Shown piece after piece: positions 1 to 5,380 of a stretch of DNA of 7,196 nt. Position numbers and translations under genes: made by a program. Under the pieces are notes generated by a model. That model saw only the letters and a list, made by a program, of their open reading frames with translations, had not been told where the DNA came from and did not search any database. The DNA comes from Actinoplanes liguriensis (GTDB taxonomy: Bacteria; Actinomycetota; Actinomycetes; Mycobacteriales; Micromonosporaceae), in the NCBI GenBank assembly GCA_000715855.1, contig KL571288.1, positions 1 through 7,196 of the forward strand. Direction: 5' to 3'. Within the stretch, counting starts at the first letter, position 1, and every line of letters begins with the position of its first letter.

Positions 1-15
1 CCGAACCGCTTTCAC
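1..15 (-). CDS. Possible 5' end of a leftward gene that leaves the window
   Basis: On the minus strand a GTG (13-15) is preceded by a good Shine-Dalgarno GGAGAA (22-27) with a 6-nt spacer. It opens codons reading M-K-A-V-R before the window ends. Nothing in the sequence reveals the product. MKAVR is a frequent opening of medium-chain zinc-type alcohol dehydrogenase/quinone reductases, but five residues cannot establish that. The SD sits in the loop of a small CCCG/CGGG hairpin (18-30). A plausible promoter lies upstream at 199-227. The start is inferred from SD spacing only. Confidence 0.35.
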
Positions 16-44
16 GGCCCGTTCTCCGGGGCACTCTTCAAAGC

Positions 45-167
45 TTACCTGGTCGTTTTCGCTCGGCGCGATCCGGGGATCTCGCTGGCCTCGCCCAAGT
101 GGTTTCCACAGTGATCGCCACCGAAGTGGATGATCAGTGAAAGTGGCTCATGCAGACCGACCGACAT
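45..167 (-). CDS. Possible 40-residue leader ORF between promoter and downstream gene
   Basis: An ATG at 165-167 opens a 40-codon frame ending in TAA at 45-47, 29 nt before the GTG at 13-15. It lies wholly inside the predicted 5' untranslated region of the leftward transcript. Nothing in it is recognisable: there is an HFGGDHCGNH stretch with three His and one Cys and a basic tail (SRRAKTTR). Translation support is weak, because the nearest good SD (AGGAG, 182-186) is 14 nt from the ATG, longer than usual. It could equally be untranslated leader. Confidence 0.2.
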   Translation of the reverse strand: MSVGLHEPLSLIIHFGGDHCGNHLGEASEIPGSRRAKTTR

Positions 168-198
168 TTTCGTCCGCCCGGCTCCTGCTGGCTGAATC

Positions 199-227
199 AC
201 TCTACCCGGTCGGTGTCGCAGTGGCAA
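199..227 (-). promoter_or_regulatory. Leftward sigma70-type promoter
   Basis: On the minus strand TTGCCA (222-227) matches five of six bases of the -35 consensus. It is followed by exactly 17 bp and then TAGAGT (199-204), four of six bases of the -10 consensus with the key TA...T present. The predicted transcription start is near 192, giving an untranslated leader of about 175 nt before the GTG at 15. This is the best promoter in the window by sequence alone. Confidence 0.55.
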
Positions 228-228
228 G

Positions 229-242
229 TCCAGCTAGCTGGA
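229..242. promoter_or_regulatory. Perfect 14-bp palindrome, possible operator or activator site
   Basis: TCCAGCTAGCTGGA is identical to its reverse complement. It abuts the upstream side of the -35 box (222-227) of the leftward promoter. Its centre lies about 43 bp upstream of the predicted transcription start, where activators contacting sigma often bind. The central CTAG is usually scarce in GC-rich genomes. No regulator is named by the sequence. Confidence 0.4.
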
Positions 243-460
243 TCTTTGCTGCATCGCCCGGCGTTGAAGGCAAGCGTAACTCGCCTCAACGGCCTCCGAG
301 GTCGCGATCCGGATTGTCACTTTCGTGGCCGTCCGTACCGGTTTCCCGTTGGCAGAGAAGAAATTACTTGACCGCCCACCCGAACCGCAAATCGACGTAC
401 GTGCTTGTCGCCTGCGGCGCGCTGGCACACAGCGGCCGGAAACCGTGACAGAGTGGCCTC

Positions 461-676
461 ATGAACGCATCCGAGACGCTGGCGGTCGACGCGTTCCTCG
501 GCATGCTGGTCCCGCTCTGGCAACTGGTGATCGGCCTGCTCGTGCTGGTGACCGTCGTCGTCTCGGTGCGAAAACTGCTTCTCCGCGGCCCCTCCCGGAT
601 GGGCGGCGCCCTCCTGCTGGTCGGCTCCGCGGTGGTCGGTCTGGCCGTCGTCAGCTACCTGATCCAGAGTCTGTGA
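461..676 (+). CDS. Small two-helix membrane protein of unknown function
   Basis: A 71-residue protein with two strongly hydrophobic stretches, about residues 14-35 and 48-68. They are joined by a short basic loop (R37, K38, R42, R46). By the positive-inside rule the loop should be cytoplasmic and both ends outside. There is no signal-peptidase site, catalytic motif or Cys. ATG at 461 is the first start in frame; the SD upstream is poor (GAGTGG at 451-456). It converges tail to tail on the hydrolase gene with a 17-bp gap holding a small CCGGA/TCCGG hairpin. I recognise no family. The membrane pattern is strong enough that I think the gene is real. Confidence 0.6.
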   Translation: MNASETLAVDAFLGMLVPLWQLVIGLLVLVTVVVSVRKLLLRGPSRMGGALLLVGSAVVGLAVVSYLIQSL

Positions 677-678
677 CC

Positions 679-693
679 CCGGATACATTCCGG
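679..693. terminator. Short inverted repeat between convergent genes
   Basis: CCGGA (679-683) and TCCGG (689-693) flank TACAT and fill almost the whole gap between the two stop codons. The 5-bp stem without a T run is too weak to call a terminator firmly. Its position between convergent genes is the main argument. Confidence 0.25.
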
Positions 694-1488
694 TCAGAGT
701 CGGCGGTTCGCCAGGCTCGGTAGCTCCTCGCGGATGGTCTCCAGCCGGCTCAGGTCCAGATCCGCGATCGCGATCCCCTCGGTGTCCGGCGCCTGCGCGA
801 GCACCGTCCCCCACGGGTCGATGATCATGCTACGGCCGAAACACGTACGCCCAGGGTCGTGATCTCCGATTTGGCCGGAGGCCAGGACGAAGCACTGATT
901 CTCGATGGCGCGAGCGCGGAGCAGCACCTCCCAGTGGTCGCGCCCGGTGTGCAGCATGAACGCCGCCGGCACCACGATGACCTTCGCGCCGGCGATCGCG
1001 AGCCGCCGGTACAGCTCCGGGAACCGCAGGTCGTAGCAGATGCTGAGGCCGGTCGGCACACCGTTGACCTCGGTGACCACGGTCTCGTCACCCGGTGCGA
1101 CGGTTCGCGACTCCTGGTACGACACCCGACCGGCGATCTCCACGTCGTACAGGTGAATCTTGCGATAGCTCGCCGAGAGCGCGCCGTCAGGCCGGAAGAC
1201 CAGCGTGGTGTTGAAAGTCCGCCCCTCCTCGGGGCCGGTCTCGTGGAACGAGCCGGCGTGCACCCAGATGCCGAGCTCGCGCGCCGCCGCGGAGAAGAAC
1301 GCGGCGAACTCGCCGTCGCGCCCCTCCGGCTTGGGCGCATCGGCCGCGCGACCGAGGAAGTCGACATATTCCGGGAGGACCGCGAACTCGGCGCCGCCTG
1401 CGGCGGCACGCTCGAGCAAAGACCTCGCGACCGAGAGATTGTGGGCGCGGTCATCCCGCGAGTTCAACTGGCAGACGGCGACGCGCAT
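694..1488 (-). CDS. Carbon-nitrogen hydrolase, Nit1/Nit2-like amidase
   Basis: A 264-residue nitrilase-superfamily enzyme with the Glu-Lys-Cys triad visible: E40 in VLPEYVDF, K110 in SYRKIHLYD and C151 in SICYDLRFPELY. The stretch HTGRDHWEVLLRARAIENQ (about 180-198) and GRSMIIDPWG (218-227) are typical of the Nit branch, which hydrolyses amides such as deaminated glutathione or alpha-keto acid amides in the cytoplasm. The exact substrate is inference. Length fits a stand-alone Nit protein. I chose ATG at 1486-1488 because MRVAVCQLN is the usual N-terminus of the fold. No SD precedes it; a TACGCT hexamer 7 bp upstream would allow a leaderless transcript. The frame stays open upstream to GTG at 2304, giving an alternative 536-residue GNAT-hydrolase fusion (694-2304). 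I prefer separate proteins because the linking 101 residues are low-complexity. Confidence 0.85.
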   Translation of the reverse strand: MRVAVCQLNSRDDRAHNLSVARSLLERAAAGGAEFAVLPEYVDFLGRAADAPKPEGRDGEFAAFFSAAARELGIWVHAGSFHETGPEEGRTFNTTLVFRPDGALSASYRKIHLYDVEIAGRVSYQESRTVAPGDETVVTEVNGVPTGLSICYDLRFPELYRRLAIAGAKVIVVPAAFMLHTGRDHWEVLLRARAIENQCFVLASGQIGDHDPGRTCFGRSMIIDPWGTVLAQAPDTEGIAIADLDLSRLETIREELPSLANRRL

Positions 1489-1567
1489 AAATTCGAGCGT
1501 ACGACGTGAGCCCCGTCCCCCGCCCACCCCGACGCCCAGTTCACGCCCTACGCCGAAGGCCGGATCG

Positions 1568-1604
1568 TTTTCCACACCAGCGGGTTGTCCACAGGCCGTC
1601 CACA
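1568..1604 (+). promoter_or_regulatory. Cluster of three DnaA-box-like 9-mers
   Basis: TTTTCCACA (1568-1576), TTGTCCACA (1585-1593) and CCGTCCACA (1596-1604) lie in the same orientation with starts 17 and 11 bp apart. The middle one exactly matches the DnaA box preferred in high-GC actinobacteria; the others differ at one and two positions. No dnaA, dnaN or AT-rich unwinding region is nearby, so this is not the chromosomal origin. A DnaA-titrating or DnaA-regulated site is possible, as is chance. Confidence 0.4.
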
Positions 1605-1649
1605 CGATCATGCGGCTTCTTGCCACACTGGCATTGGGCACGCCCCCCT

Positions 1650-1722
1650 GCGGAGGGCGGGGTCTACGCGGTTCCGCTCCAGCGGAGGGCGGGGTCTGCG
1701 CAGTTCCGCTCCGGCGGAGGGC
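1650..1722. repeat. 32-bp tandem repeat, about 2.3 copies
   Basis: Copy 1 is 1650-1681 and copy 2 is 1682-1713; they agree at 29 of 32 positions, differing at positions 17, 21 and 32 of the unit. A third partial copy (GCGGAGGGC) covers 1714-1722. Each unit runs from GCGGAGGGCGGGGTCT to GTTCCGCTCC. Unit junctions form small hairpins such as CCGCT-CC-AGCGG. The period is not a multiple of three, so it does not encode a repeated peptide. The hairpin-forming structure resembles a dispersed extragenic palindromic element. Confidence 0.75.
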
Positions 1723-1733
1723 CGTATCGGCCC
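1719..1733. repeat. Short hairpin at the edge of the tandem repeat
   Basis: GGGCCG (1719-1724), TAT, CGGCCC (1728-1733) form a perfect 6-bp stem directly after the last partial repeat copy, towards the GNAT module. It may be part of the repeat element or a weak transcription stop; there is no T run on either side. Confidence 0.4.
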
Positions 1734-1791
1734 GAGCCGCGGCGCGACCGGTCGGCGCTCGCCACGTCGCTACCTGCTGAATGCCCGGCGT

Positions 1792-2364
1792 CAGGCTCGC
1801 CGAGTTGCCCGGGGCGCACTGGGCCCAGATCGGGCGGTCCTCCGGGATCAGGTGCCGGGCGGCCGTGGCCAGGAGCCGACCGTGGCCCCTGCCCTGCGCC
1901 GCCGGATCGACCTCGAAGGCGACCTCCCAGCGCCCGGCCAGCCCGCGGCCGACGACCAGGAGCCCGTGCTCGGACTCCCACACCCGCACGTCGGTGCGGT
2001 ACCGGTGAGCGCGTAGCGCCCGCGGGTGGTCGCTCGCGTCGAGCGGGGTCAACGCGAGTGGCGGATCGCCCGGGAGCGGGGTCGCGAGCAGGGAGACGTC
2101 GAACGCTCCGGCATGCAGGCCGAAACGGTCCTCCAGGGCGCTGAGGAAGCGCGGGCCGGTGGGCGCGGCGAAGTCCTCACCGGCGAGCTTCTCGGCCCAG
2201 GCGAACTCGACGTCGGCCGCGATGACGACATGGCCCGGAAACGACACCACCGCCGCCCGGTCGGGCGACGGTGGGGAAACGACCTCGAGCCACGGGACCG
2301 GCACGTGCCGGTCACCGCGTTCGACGCCGGCGAGAATGCCCGCCAGATCGCGGGACCCGCTCAG
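1792..2364 (-). CDS. GNAT-type acetyltransferase module, 3' end apparently lost
   Basis: The frame shows the GNAT acetyl-CoA loop, QGRGHG, after the strand [10 protein letters not shown], and then the [12 protein letters not shown] segment of the next conserved block. These are residues 137-142 and about 160-171 counted from GTG 2304. GNAT proteins transfer an acetyl group from acetyl-CoA to an amine; the substrate is unknown. Recognisable sequence stops at 1792, where the usual C-terminal part (a helix and a closing strand, typically with an AxGF/Y motif) should follow. Instead the frame enters low-complexity sequence and the tandem repeat, with no stop before the hydrolase ends at 694. Coding character extends upstream of GTG 2304 to the clpX stop. 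The only start-like codon there is CTG at 2362-2364, which overlaps that stop as CTGA, 8 nt after GAGGAG. It may be a decayed gene, a divergent one, or the front of a GNAT-hydrolase fusion. Confidence 0.55.
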
Positions 2365-3650
2365 GCCGACTTCTCCTCGCGCGCGTGCCGGCGCCGGCCC
2401 ACGAACTCCCGCGGGACGATCGTCGGGATCACGTTCTCCACGACGACCTCGCGGGTGATCAGGACACGGGCCGCGTCCGGGTTGCTGGGCACCTCGAACA
2501 TCACGTTCTGAAGGACTTCCTCCATGATCGCCCGGAGACCACGAGCGCCCGTGCCACGCAGCATGGCCTGGTCGGCGATGGCTTCGAGCGCGCCCTCGTC
2601 GAACTCCAGCTCGACGCCGTCGAGTTCGAACAGCCGTTGGTACTGCTTGACGTAGGCGTTCCGCGGCTCGGTGAGGATCTTGATGAGCGCGTCCCGGTCC
2701 AGGTTACGGACTGTGGTGATCACCGGAAGACGGCCGATGAACTCGGGGATCAGGCCGAACTTCAGCATGTCCTCGGGCATCACCTTGCTGAAGATGTCGT
2801 CGGTGTTCCGATCCGAGATCGACCGCAGGCGAGCGCCGAAGCCGACCCCGCTCTGGCCGACGCGCTGCTCGATGATCCGCTCCAGCCCCGCGAACGCACC
2901 ACCGACGATGAACAGCACGTTCGTCGTGTCGATCTGGATGAACTCCTGGTGCGGGTGCTTACGGCCGCCCTGCGGCGGAACGTTGGCCACCGTGCCCTCG
3001 AGGATCTTCAGCAACGCCTGCTGAACGCCCTCGCCGGAGACGTCCCGGGTGATCGACGGGTTCTCGCTCTTGCGGGCGATCTTGTCGACCTCGTCGATGT
3101 AGATGATGCCCTGCTCAGCGCGCTTGACGTCGTAATCCGCCGCCTGAATCAGCTTGAGCAGGATGTTCTCGACGTCTTCACCGACGTAGCCGGCCTCAGT
3201 CAGCGCCGTGGCGTCAGCAATGGCGAACGGCACGTTCAGCATCCGGGCCAGGGTCTGCGCCAGGTGCGTCTTGCCGCAGCCCGTGGGGCCGATGAGCATG
3301 ATGTTGGACTTGGCCACCTCGACGTCGCTGCCACTGCCGGGAGCGCCGTTCGACTCGGCCTGGATCCGCTTGTAGTGGTTGTAGACCGCGACGGCGAGTG
3401 CCTTCTTCGCCTGCTCCTGGCCGACAACATAGTTGTCGAGGAACTGGCAGATCTCCATCGGCTTGGGAAGCTCTTCCCACTTCACCTCGCCGGTCTCAGC
3501 CAGCTCCTCCTCGATGATCTCATTACAGAGATCGATGCACTCGTCGCAGATGTAGACCCCAGGGCCCGCGATGAGCTTCTTGACCTGCTTCTGTGACTTC
3601 CCACAGAAGGAGCACTTGAGTAGGTCGCCACCGTCACCGATCCGTGCCAC
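2361..3650 (-). CDS. clpX: ClpX, ATP-dependent unfoldase subunit of the Clp protease
   Basis: A 429-residue protein of normal length. An N-terminal zinc-binding domain carries C13, C16, C35 and C38 in CxxC...CxxC form. The AAA+ module shows Walker A GPTGCGKT (121-128), the substrate-gripping pore loop GYVG (154-157), Walker [10 protein letters not shown] (182-190), the RKH pore loop (230-232), FIGR with the arginine finger (R307) and the sensor-2 GARGLR (368-373). The ClpP-docking tripeptide, IGF in E. coli, appears as VGF (269-271). The hexamer recognises, unfolds and threads substrates into ClpP in the cytoplasm. GTG at 3648-3650 is the start: AAGGAG (3658-3663) lies 7 nt upstream and [18 protein letters not shown] is a standard N-terminus. 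A 212-bp gap with a hairpin separates it from clpP2, so it probably has its own promoter, which I could not place confidently. Confidence 0.98.
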   Translation of the reverse strand: MARIGDGGDLLKCSFCGKSQKQVKKLIAGPGVYICDECIDLCNEIIEEELAETGEVKWEELPKPMEICQFLDNYVVGQEQAKKALAVAVYNHYKRIQAESNGAPGSGSDVEVAKSNIMLIGPTGCGKTHLAQTLARMLNVPFAIADATALTEAGYVGEDVENILLKLIQAADYDVKRAEQGIIYIDEVDKIARKSENPSITRDVSGEGVQQALLKILEGTVANVPPQGGRKHPHQEFIQIDTTNVLFIVGGAFAGLERIIEQRVGQSGVGFGARLRSISDRNTDDIFSKVMPEDMLKFGLIPEFIGRLPVITTVRNLDRDALIKILTEPRNAYVKQYQRLFELDGVELEFDEGALEAIADQAMLRGTGARGLRAIMEEVLQNVMFEVPSNPDAARVLITREVVVENVIPTIVPREFVGRRRHAREEKSA

Positions 3651-3807
3651 CTACGTTCTCCTTGCGCTCAACGACTGACCACTGGCCGGTCCATGTCCGA
3701 GGACTGATTGCCTCGTTGCCATCTCATCGTCTGCCGACCCGCGTAACTGAGGCTGCTGGCTCGACGTTACCCGCAAAGGGGCTGTTCTCCGACCCCCCAA
3801 AACGGGC

Positions 3808-3854
3808 GTGTCAGGGACCGGCCAGTCTAGTCCGACCGGTCCGGCCCCTGACAC
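3808..3854 (-). terminator. Terminator hairpin after clpP2
   Basis: GTGTCAGGG (3808-3816) pairs perfectly with CCCTGACAC (3846-3854). After an A/C mismatch the stem continues with four CCGG pairs. On the leftward transcript the hairpin begins 8 nt past the clpP2 stop and is followed within 5 nt by TTTT. This fits termination of the clpP1-clpP2 transcript before clpX. Confidence 0.7.
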
Positions 3855-3862
3855 CGAGTGCC

Positions 3863-4525
3863 TCAGCTACTGGCGCCGACGGCCTGCAGGCTCTTCTTCC
3901 GGCTGACCAGAACCGTGTCGACCAGGCCGTACTCCTTGGTCTCGGCCGCGGTCATGATCTTGTCGCGGTCGATGTCCTTGCGAACCTTCTCGACCGTCTG
4001 GCCGGAGTGACGGGCCAGCAGCTCCTCAAGCTGGGTCCGCATTCGCATGATCTCGCGCGCCTGGATCTCGATGTCCGACCCCTGACCGTAACCACCCTCG
4101 GTGGCCGGCTGGTGGATGATGATCCGCGAGTGCGGGAGCGCCATCCGCTTACCCGGCGTGCCGGCCGCCAGCAGCACGGCGGCCGCGCTGGCCGCCTGGC
4201 CGAGGCAGACCGTGCTGATGTCGGGACGCACGTACTGCATGGTGTCGTAGATCGCCGTCATCGCGGTGAACGAGCCACCGGGCGAGTTGATGTACATCGT
4301 GATGTCGCGGTCCGGGTCGGTGCTCTCCAGCGTCAGCAGCTGGGCCATCACGTCGTTCGCCGACGCGTCGTCCACCTGGACGCCGAGGAAGATGATCCGG
4401 TCCTCGAACATCTTGTTGTACGGGTTCGACTCCTTGATGCCCCACGAGGTGCGCTCGGAGAACGAGGGCAGCACGTAGCGGTTGTGCACCGGAGCGAAGC
4501 CGGGAGGCATGGAGAGATCGGTCAT
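3863..4525 (-). CDS. clpP2: ClpP2, second proteolytic subunit of the Clp protease
   Basis: A 220-residue serine protease of the ClpP family. The triad is S113 (GQAASAAA), H138 (IIIHQP) and D188 (DIDRDKI), with near-canonical spacing. The N-terminal region RYVLPSF...[25 protein letters not shown] and the [23 protein letters not shown] stretch are characteristic of the actinobacterial ClpP2 paralogue. In mycobacteria ClpP1 and ClpP2 form one heptameric ring each and assemble into the active barrel; I infer the same here. ATG at 4523-4525 follows GAGGAG (4533-4538) by 7 nt. That SD overlaps the clpP1 stop codon and the genes are 11 bp apart, so translational coupling is likely. Confidence 0.97.
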   Translation of the reverse strand: MTDLSMPPGFAPVHNRYVLPSFSERTSWGIKESNPYNKMFEDRIIFLGVQVDDASANDVMAQLLTLESTDPDRDITMYINSPGGSFTAMTAIYDTMQYVRPDISTVCLGQAASAAAVLLAAGTPGKRMALPHSRIIIHQPATEGGYGQGSDIEIQAREIMRMRTQLEELLARHSGQTVEKVRKDIDRDKIMTAAETKEYGLVDTVLVSRKKSLQAVGASS

Positions 4526-4532
4526 GGTTCAG

Positions 4533-4540
4533 CTCCTCAG
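4533..4540 (-). promoter_or_regulatory. clpP2 ribosome-binding site overlapping the clpP1 stop
   Basis: On the minus strand CTGAGGAG contains the clpP1 stop TGA (4537-4539) and the SD GAGGAG (4533-4538), 7 nt before the clpP2 ATG. Ribosomes ending clpP1 are placed directly for clpP2, which would keep the two subunits in balanced amounts. Confidence 0.75.
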
Positions 4541-5172
4541 TTCAGCGTTCCGGCACCGTCCGGGACCTGAACGGCCCCGGTGATCACCTTGTCGATGAAG
4601 CCATAATCTTTCGCGGCGGCGGCCGTGAACCAGCGGTCCCGGTCGAAGTCCTCAGCGATCTGCTCCTGGGTCTGGCCCGTGTGGAACGCGATCCGCTCCT
4701 GGAACATGCGCTTGGTGTACAGCATCTGCTCCGCCTGAATGGCGATGTCGGCGGCGGTGCCACCCATGCCACCGGACGGCTGGTGCATCATGATGCGAGC
4801 GTGCGGCAGGGCGTAACGCTTGCCCGGTGCGCCGGCGCAGAGCAGGAACTGCCCCATCGAGGCAGCCATGCCCATTCCGACGGTCGACACGTCGTTGTCG
4901 ATGAACTGCATCGTGTCGTAGATGGCCATACCCGAGTAGACCGAACCGCCCGGCGAGTTGATCCACAGGTGGATGTCGCGTTCCGGGTCCTCGGCGGAGA
5001 GCAGCAGGAGCTGCGCGCAGATTCGGTTGGCGACCGCGTCGGTCACCTCGCTGCCGAGGAAGATGATCCGCTCACGCAGCAGGCGGTTGAAGACCGAGTC
5101 GTCGAGGTTGCCACTCAGGGAGTCGCCACCGCGCCGCGACACCGGCCCGGCAGGAATGTGGAGATCGGTCAT
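4537..5172 (-). CDS. clpP1: ClpP1, first proteolytic subunit of the Clp protease
   Basis: A 211-residue ClpP-family protease. The triad S105 (GMAASMGQ), H130 (MMHQPSGG) and D179 (DFDRDRWF) has the same spacing (25 and 49 residues) as E. coli Clp[19 protein letters not shown] and [20 protein letters not shown] are standard family blocks. Order and sequence identify it as the actinobacterial ClpP1: upstream of ClpP2 and downstream of tig. About a dozen residues extend past the usual C-terminal KVIT. The N-terminal 20-odd residues are likely a propeptide, as in other ClpPs. ATG at 5170-5172 follows GAAGGG (5178-5183) by 5 nt. A ClgR-type box and an inverted repeat over a possible -10 lie upstream. 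Confidence 0.97.
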   Translation of the reverse strand: MTDLHIPAGPVSRRGGDSLSGNLDDSVFNRLLRERIIFLGSEVTDAVANRICAQLLLLSAEDPERDIHLWINSPGGSVYSGMAIYDTMQFIDNDVSTVGMGMAASMGQFLLCAGAPGKRYALPHARIMMHQPSGGMGGTAADIAIQAEQMLYTKRMFQERIAFHTGQTQEQIAEDFDRDRWFTAAAAKDYGFIDKVITGAVQVPDGAGTLN

Positions 5173-5232
5173 GGCAGCCCTTCACAGCTTGCTGTTTCGG
5201 CCGAGGGTCCGGCCGTCAGGTTGTCCGTCGTA

Positions 5233-5251
5233 CGACCAACCTAACTGGTCG
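5233..5251. promoter_or_regulatory. Inverted repeat over the predicted clpP1 -10 element
   Basis: CGACCA (5233-5238) and TGGTCG (5246-5251) are perfect inverted arms with a 7-bp spacer. The spacer holds most of the candidate -10 (5238-5243). A 10-bp palindrome GTCGTACGAC (5227-5236) overlaps its left arm. A protein bound here would cover the -10 and start site, so a repressor site is a reasonable guess; the regulator is unknown. Confidence 0.35.
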
Positions 5252-5266
5252 ATTGCGCATCAGCTT
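5238..5266 (-). promoter_or_regulatory. Candidate clpP1-clpP2 promoter
   Basis: On the minus strand TAGGTT (5238-5243) fits the TAnnnT form of a -10. The hexamer 17 bp upstream, AAGCTG (5261-5266), is a poor -35, as expected for a promoter that depends on an activator. Predicted start is near 5231, giving a leader of about 60 nt before the clpP1 ATG. Confidence 0.4.
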
Positions 5267-5280
5267 CCCGCTCAGGCGGG
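5267..5280. repeat. Small inverted repeat next to the ClgR-type box
   Basis: CCCGC (5267-5271), TCAG, GCGGG (5276-5280) form a 5-bp stem lying between the ClgR-type box and the weak -35 of clpP1. It could be a further protein site or chance in GC-rich DNA. Confidence 0.3.
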
Positions 5281-5281
5281 T

Positions 5282-5298
5282 GTTCGCTGACAGCGCAC
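5282..5298. promoter_or_regulatory. ClgR-type activator box upstream of clpP1P2
   Basis: GTTCGC-TGACA-GCG (5282-5295) exactly fits the GTTCGC-N5-GCG motif I recall for ClgR, the Clp gene activator of Streptomyces and relatives. Its centre lies about 59 bp upstream of the predicted clpP1 start site. That spacing suits an activator bound upstream of RNA polymerase. The match is seen; the role is inferred from the known clpP1P2 regulon. Confidence 0.65.
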
Positions 5299-5328
5299 CG
5301 GCCCTCGTACGTACCCCTGAAATGACAC

Positions 5329-5364
5329 CGGCCACCGCGCACCGGAAGCGGTGCGCGGTGGCCG
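5329..5364 (-). terminator. Strong hairpin terminator after tig
   Basis: A perfect 16-bp stem (5329-5344 with 5349-5364) closes a 4-nt loop. It starts 16 nt beyond the tig stop codon. Only a short interrupted T stretch (TCATTT) follows on the leftward strand, which is common for GC-rich actinobacterial terminators. It should separate tig from the clpP1 transcript. Confidence 0.8.
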
Positions 5365-5380
5365 AGTGACAGCTGTTTTA

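Larger units (their letters stand above)
1..460. other. Region without a full gene: regulatory DNA upstream of a leftward gene
   Basis: No open frame here has both a start signal and recognisable protein character. The stretch contains a leftward sigma70-like promoter (199-227), a 14-bp palindrome upstream of it (229-242), a possible leader ORF (45-167, minus) and the start of a leftward gene (13-15). Candidate rightward -35 elements for the small gene at 461 (TTGTCA at 314-319, TTGACC at 368-373) lack a convincing -10 at correct spacing. No tRNA or CRISPR-like repeat was seen. Confidence 0.5.
1489..1791. other. Non-conserved patch with tandem repeat and DnaA-box-like sites
   Basis: About 300 bp between the hydrolase start and the last recognisable GNAT codon. 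It holds a 32-bp tandem repeat (1650-1722), a GGGCCG/CGGCCC hairpin (1719-1733) and three same-direction DnaA-box-like 9-mers (1568-1604). The minus-strand frame is open across it, but the translation is rich in Ala, Arg, Gly and Pro with no recognisable fold. I read it as intergenic or inserted DNA. Confidence 0.55.

Noticed and set aside
168..227. Upstream extension of the leader ORF to 227
   Set aside because: It would begin within or upstream of the predicted promoter and has no SD; the ATG at 167 is the only plausible start, itself weak.
137..448. Overlapping rightward frames of 73-132 codons in the left region
   Set aside because: No SD, no recognisable protein character, and several mutually overlapping frames, as expected by chance in GC-rich DNA.
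1568..1604. Chromosomal replication origin
   Set aside because: Only three boxes, no AT-rich unwinding stretch and no dnaA or dnaN nearby.
1650..1722. CRISPR array
   Set aside because: Units are directly adjacent without variable spacers and no cas genes are present; this is a simple tandem repeat.
2271..3596. A 441-codon rightward open frame opposite clpX
   Set aside because: Shadow of clpX caused by GC-rich third positions; the minus strand encodes full-length ClpX with all motifs.
3644..4570. A 308-codon rightward open frame opposite clpP2
   Set aside because: Shadow frame that also crosses the terminator hairpin; no protein family character.
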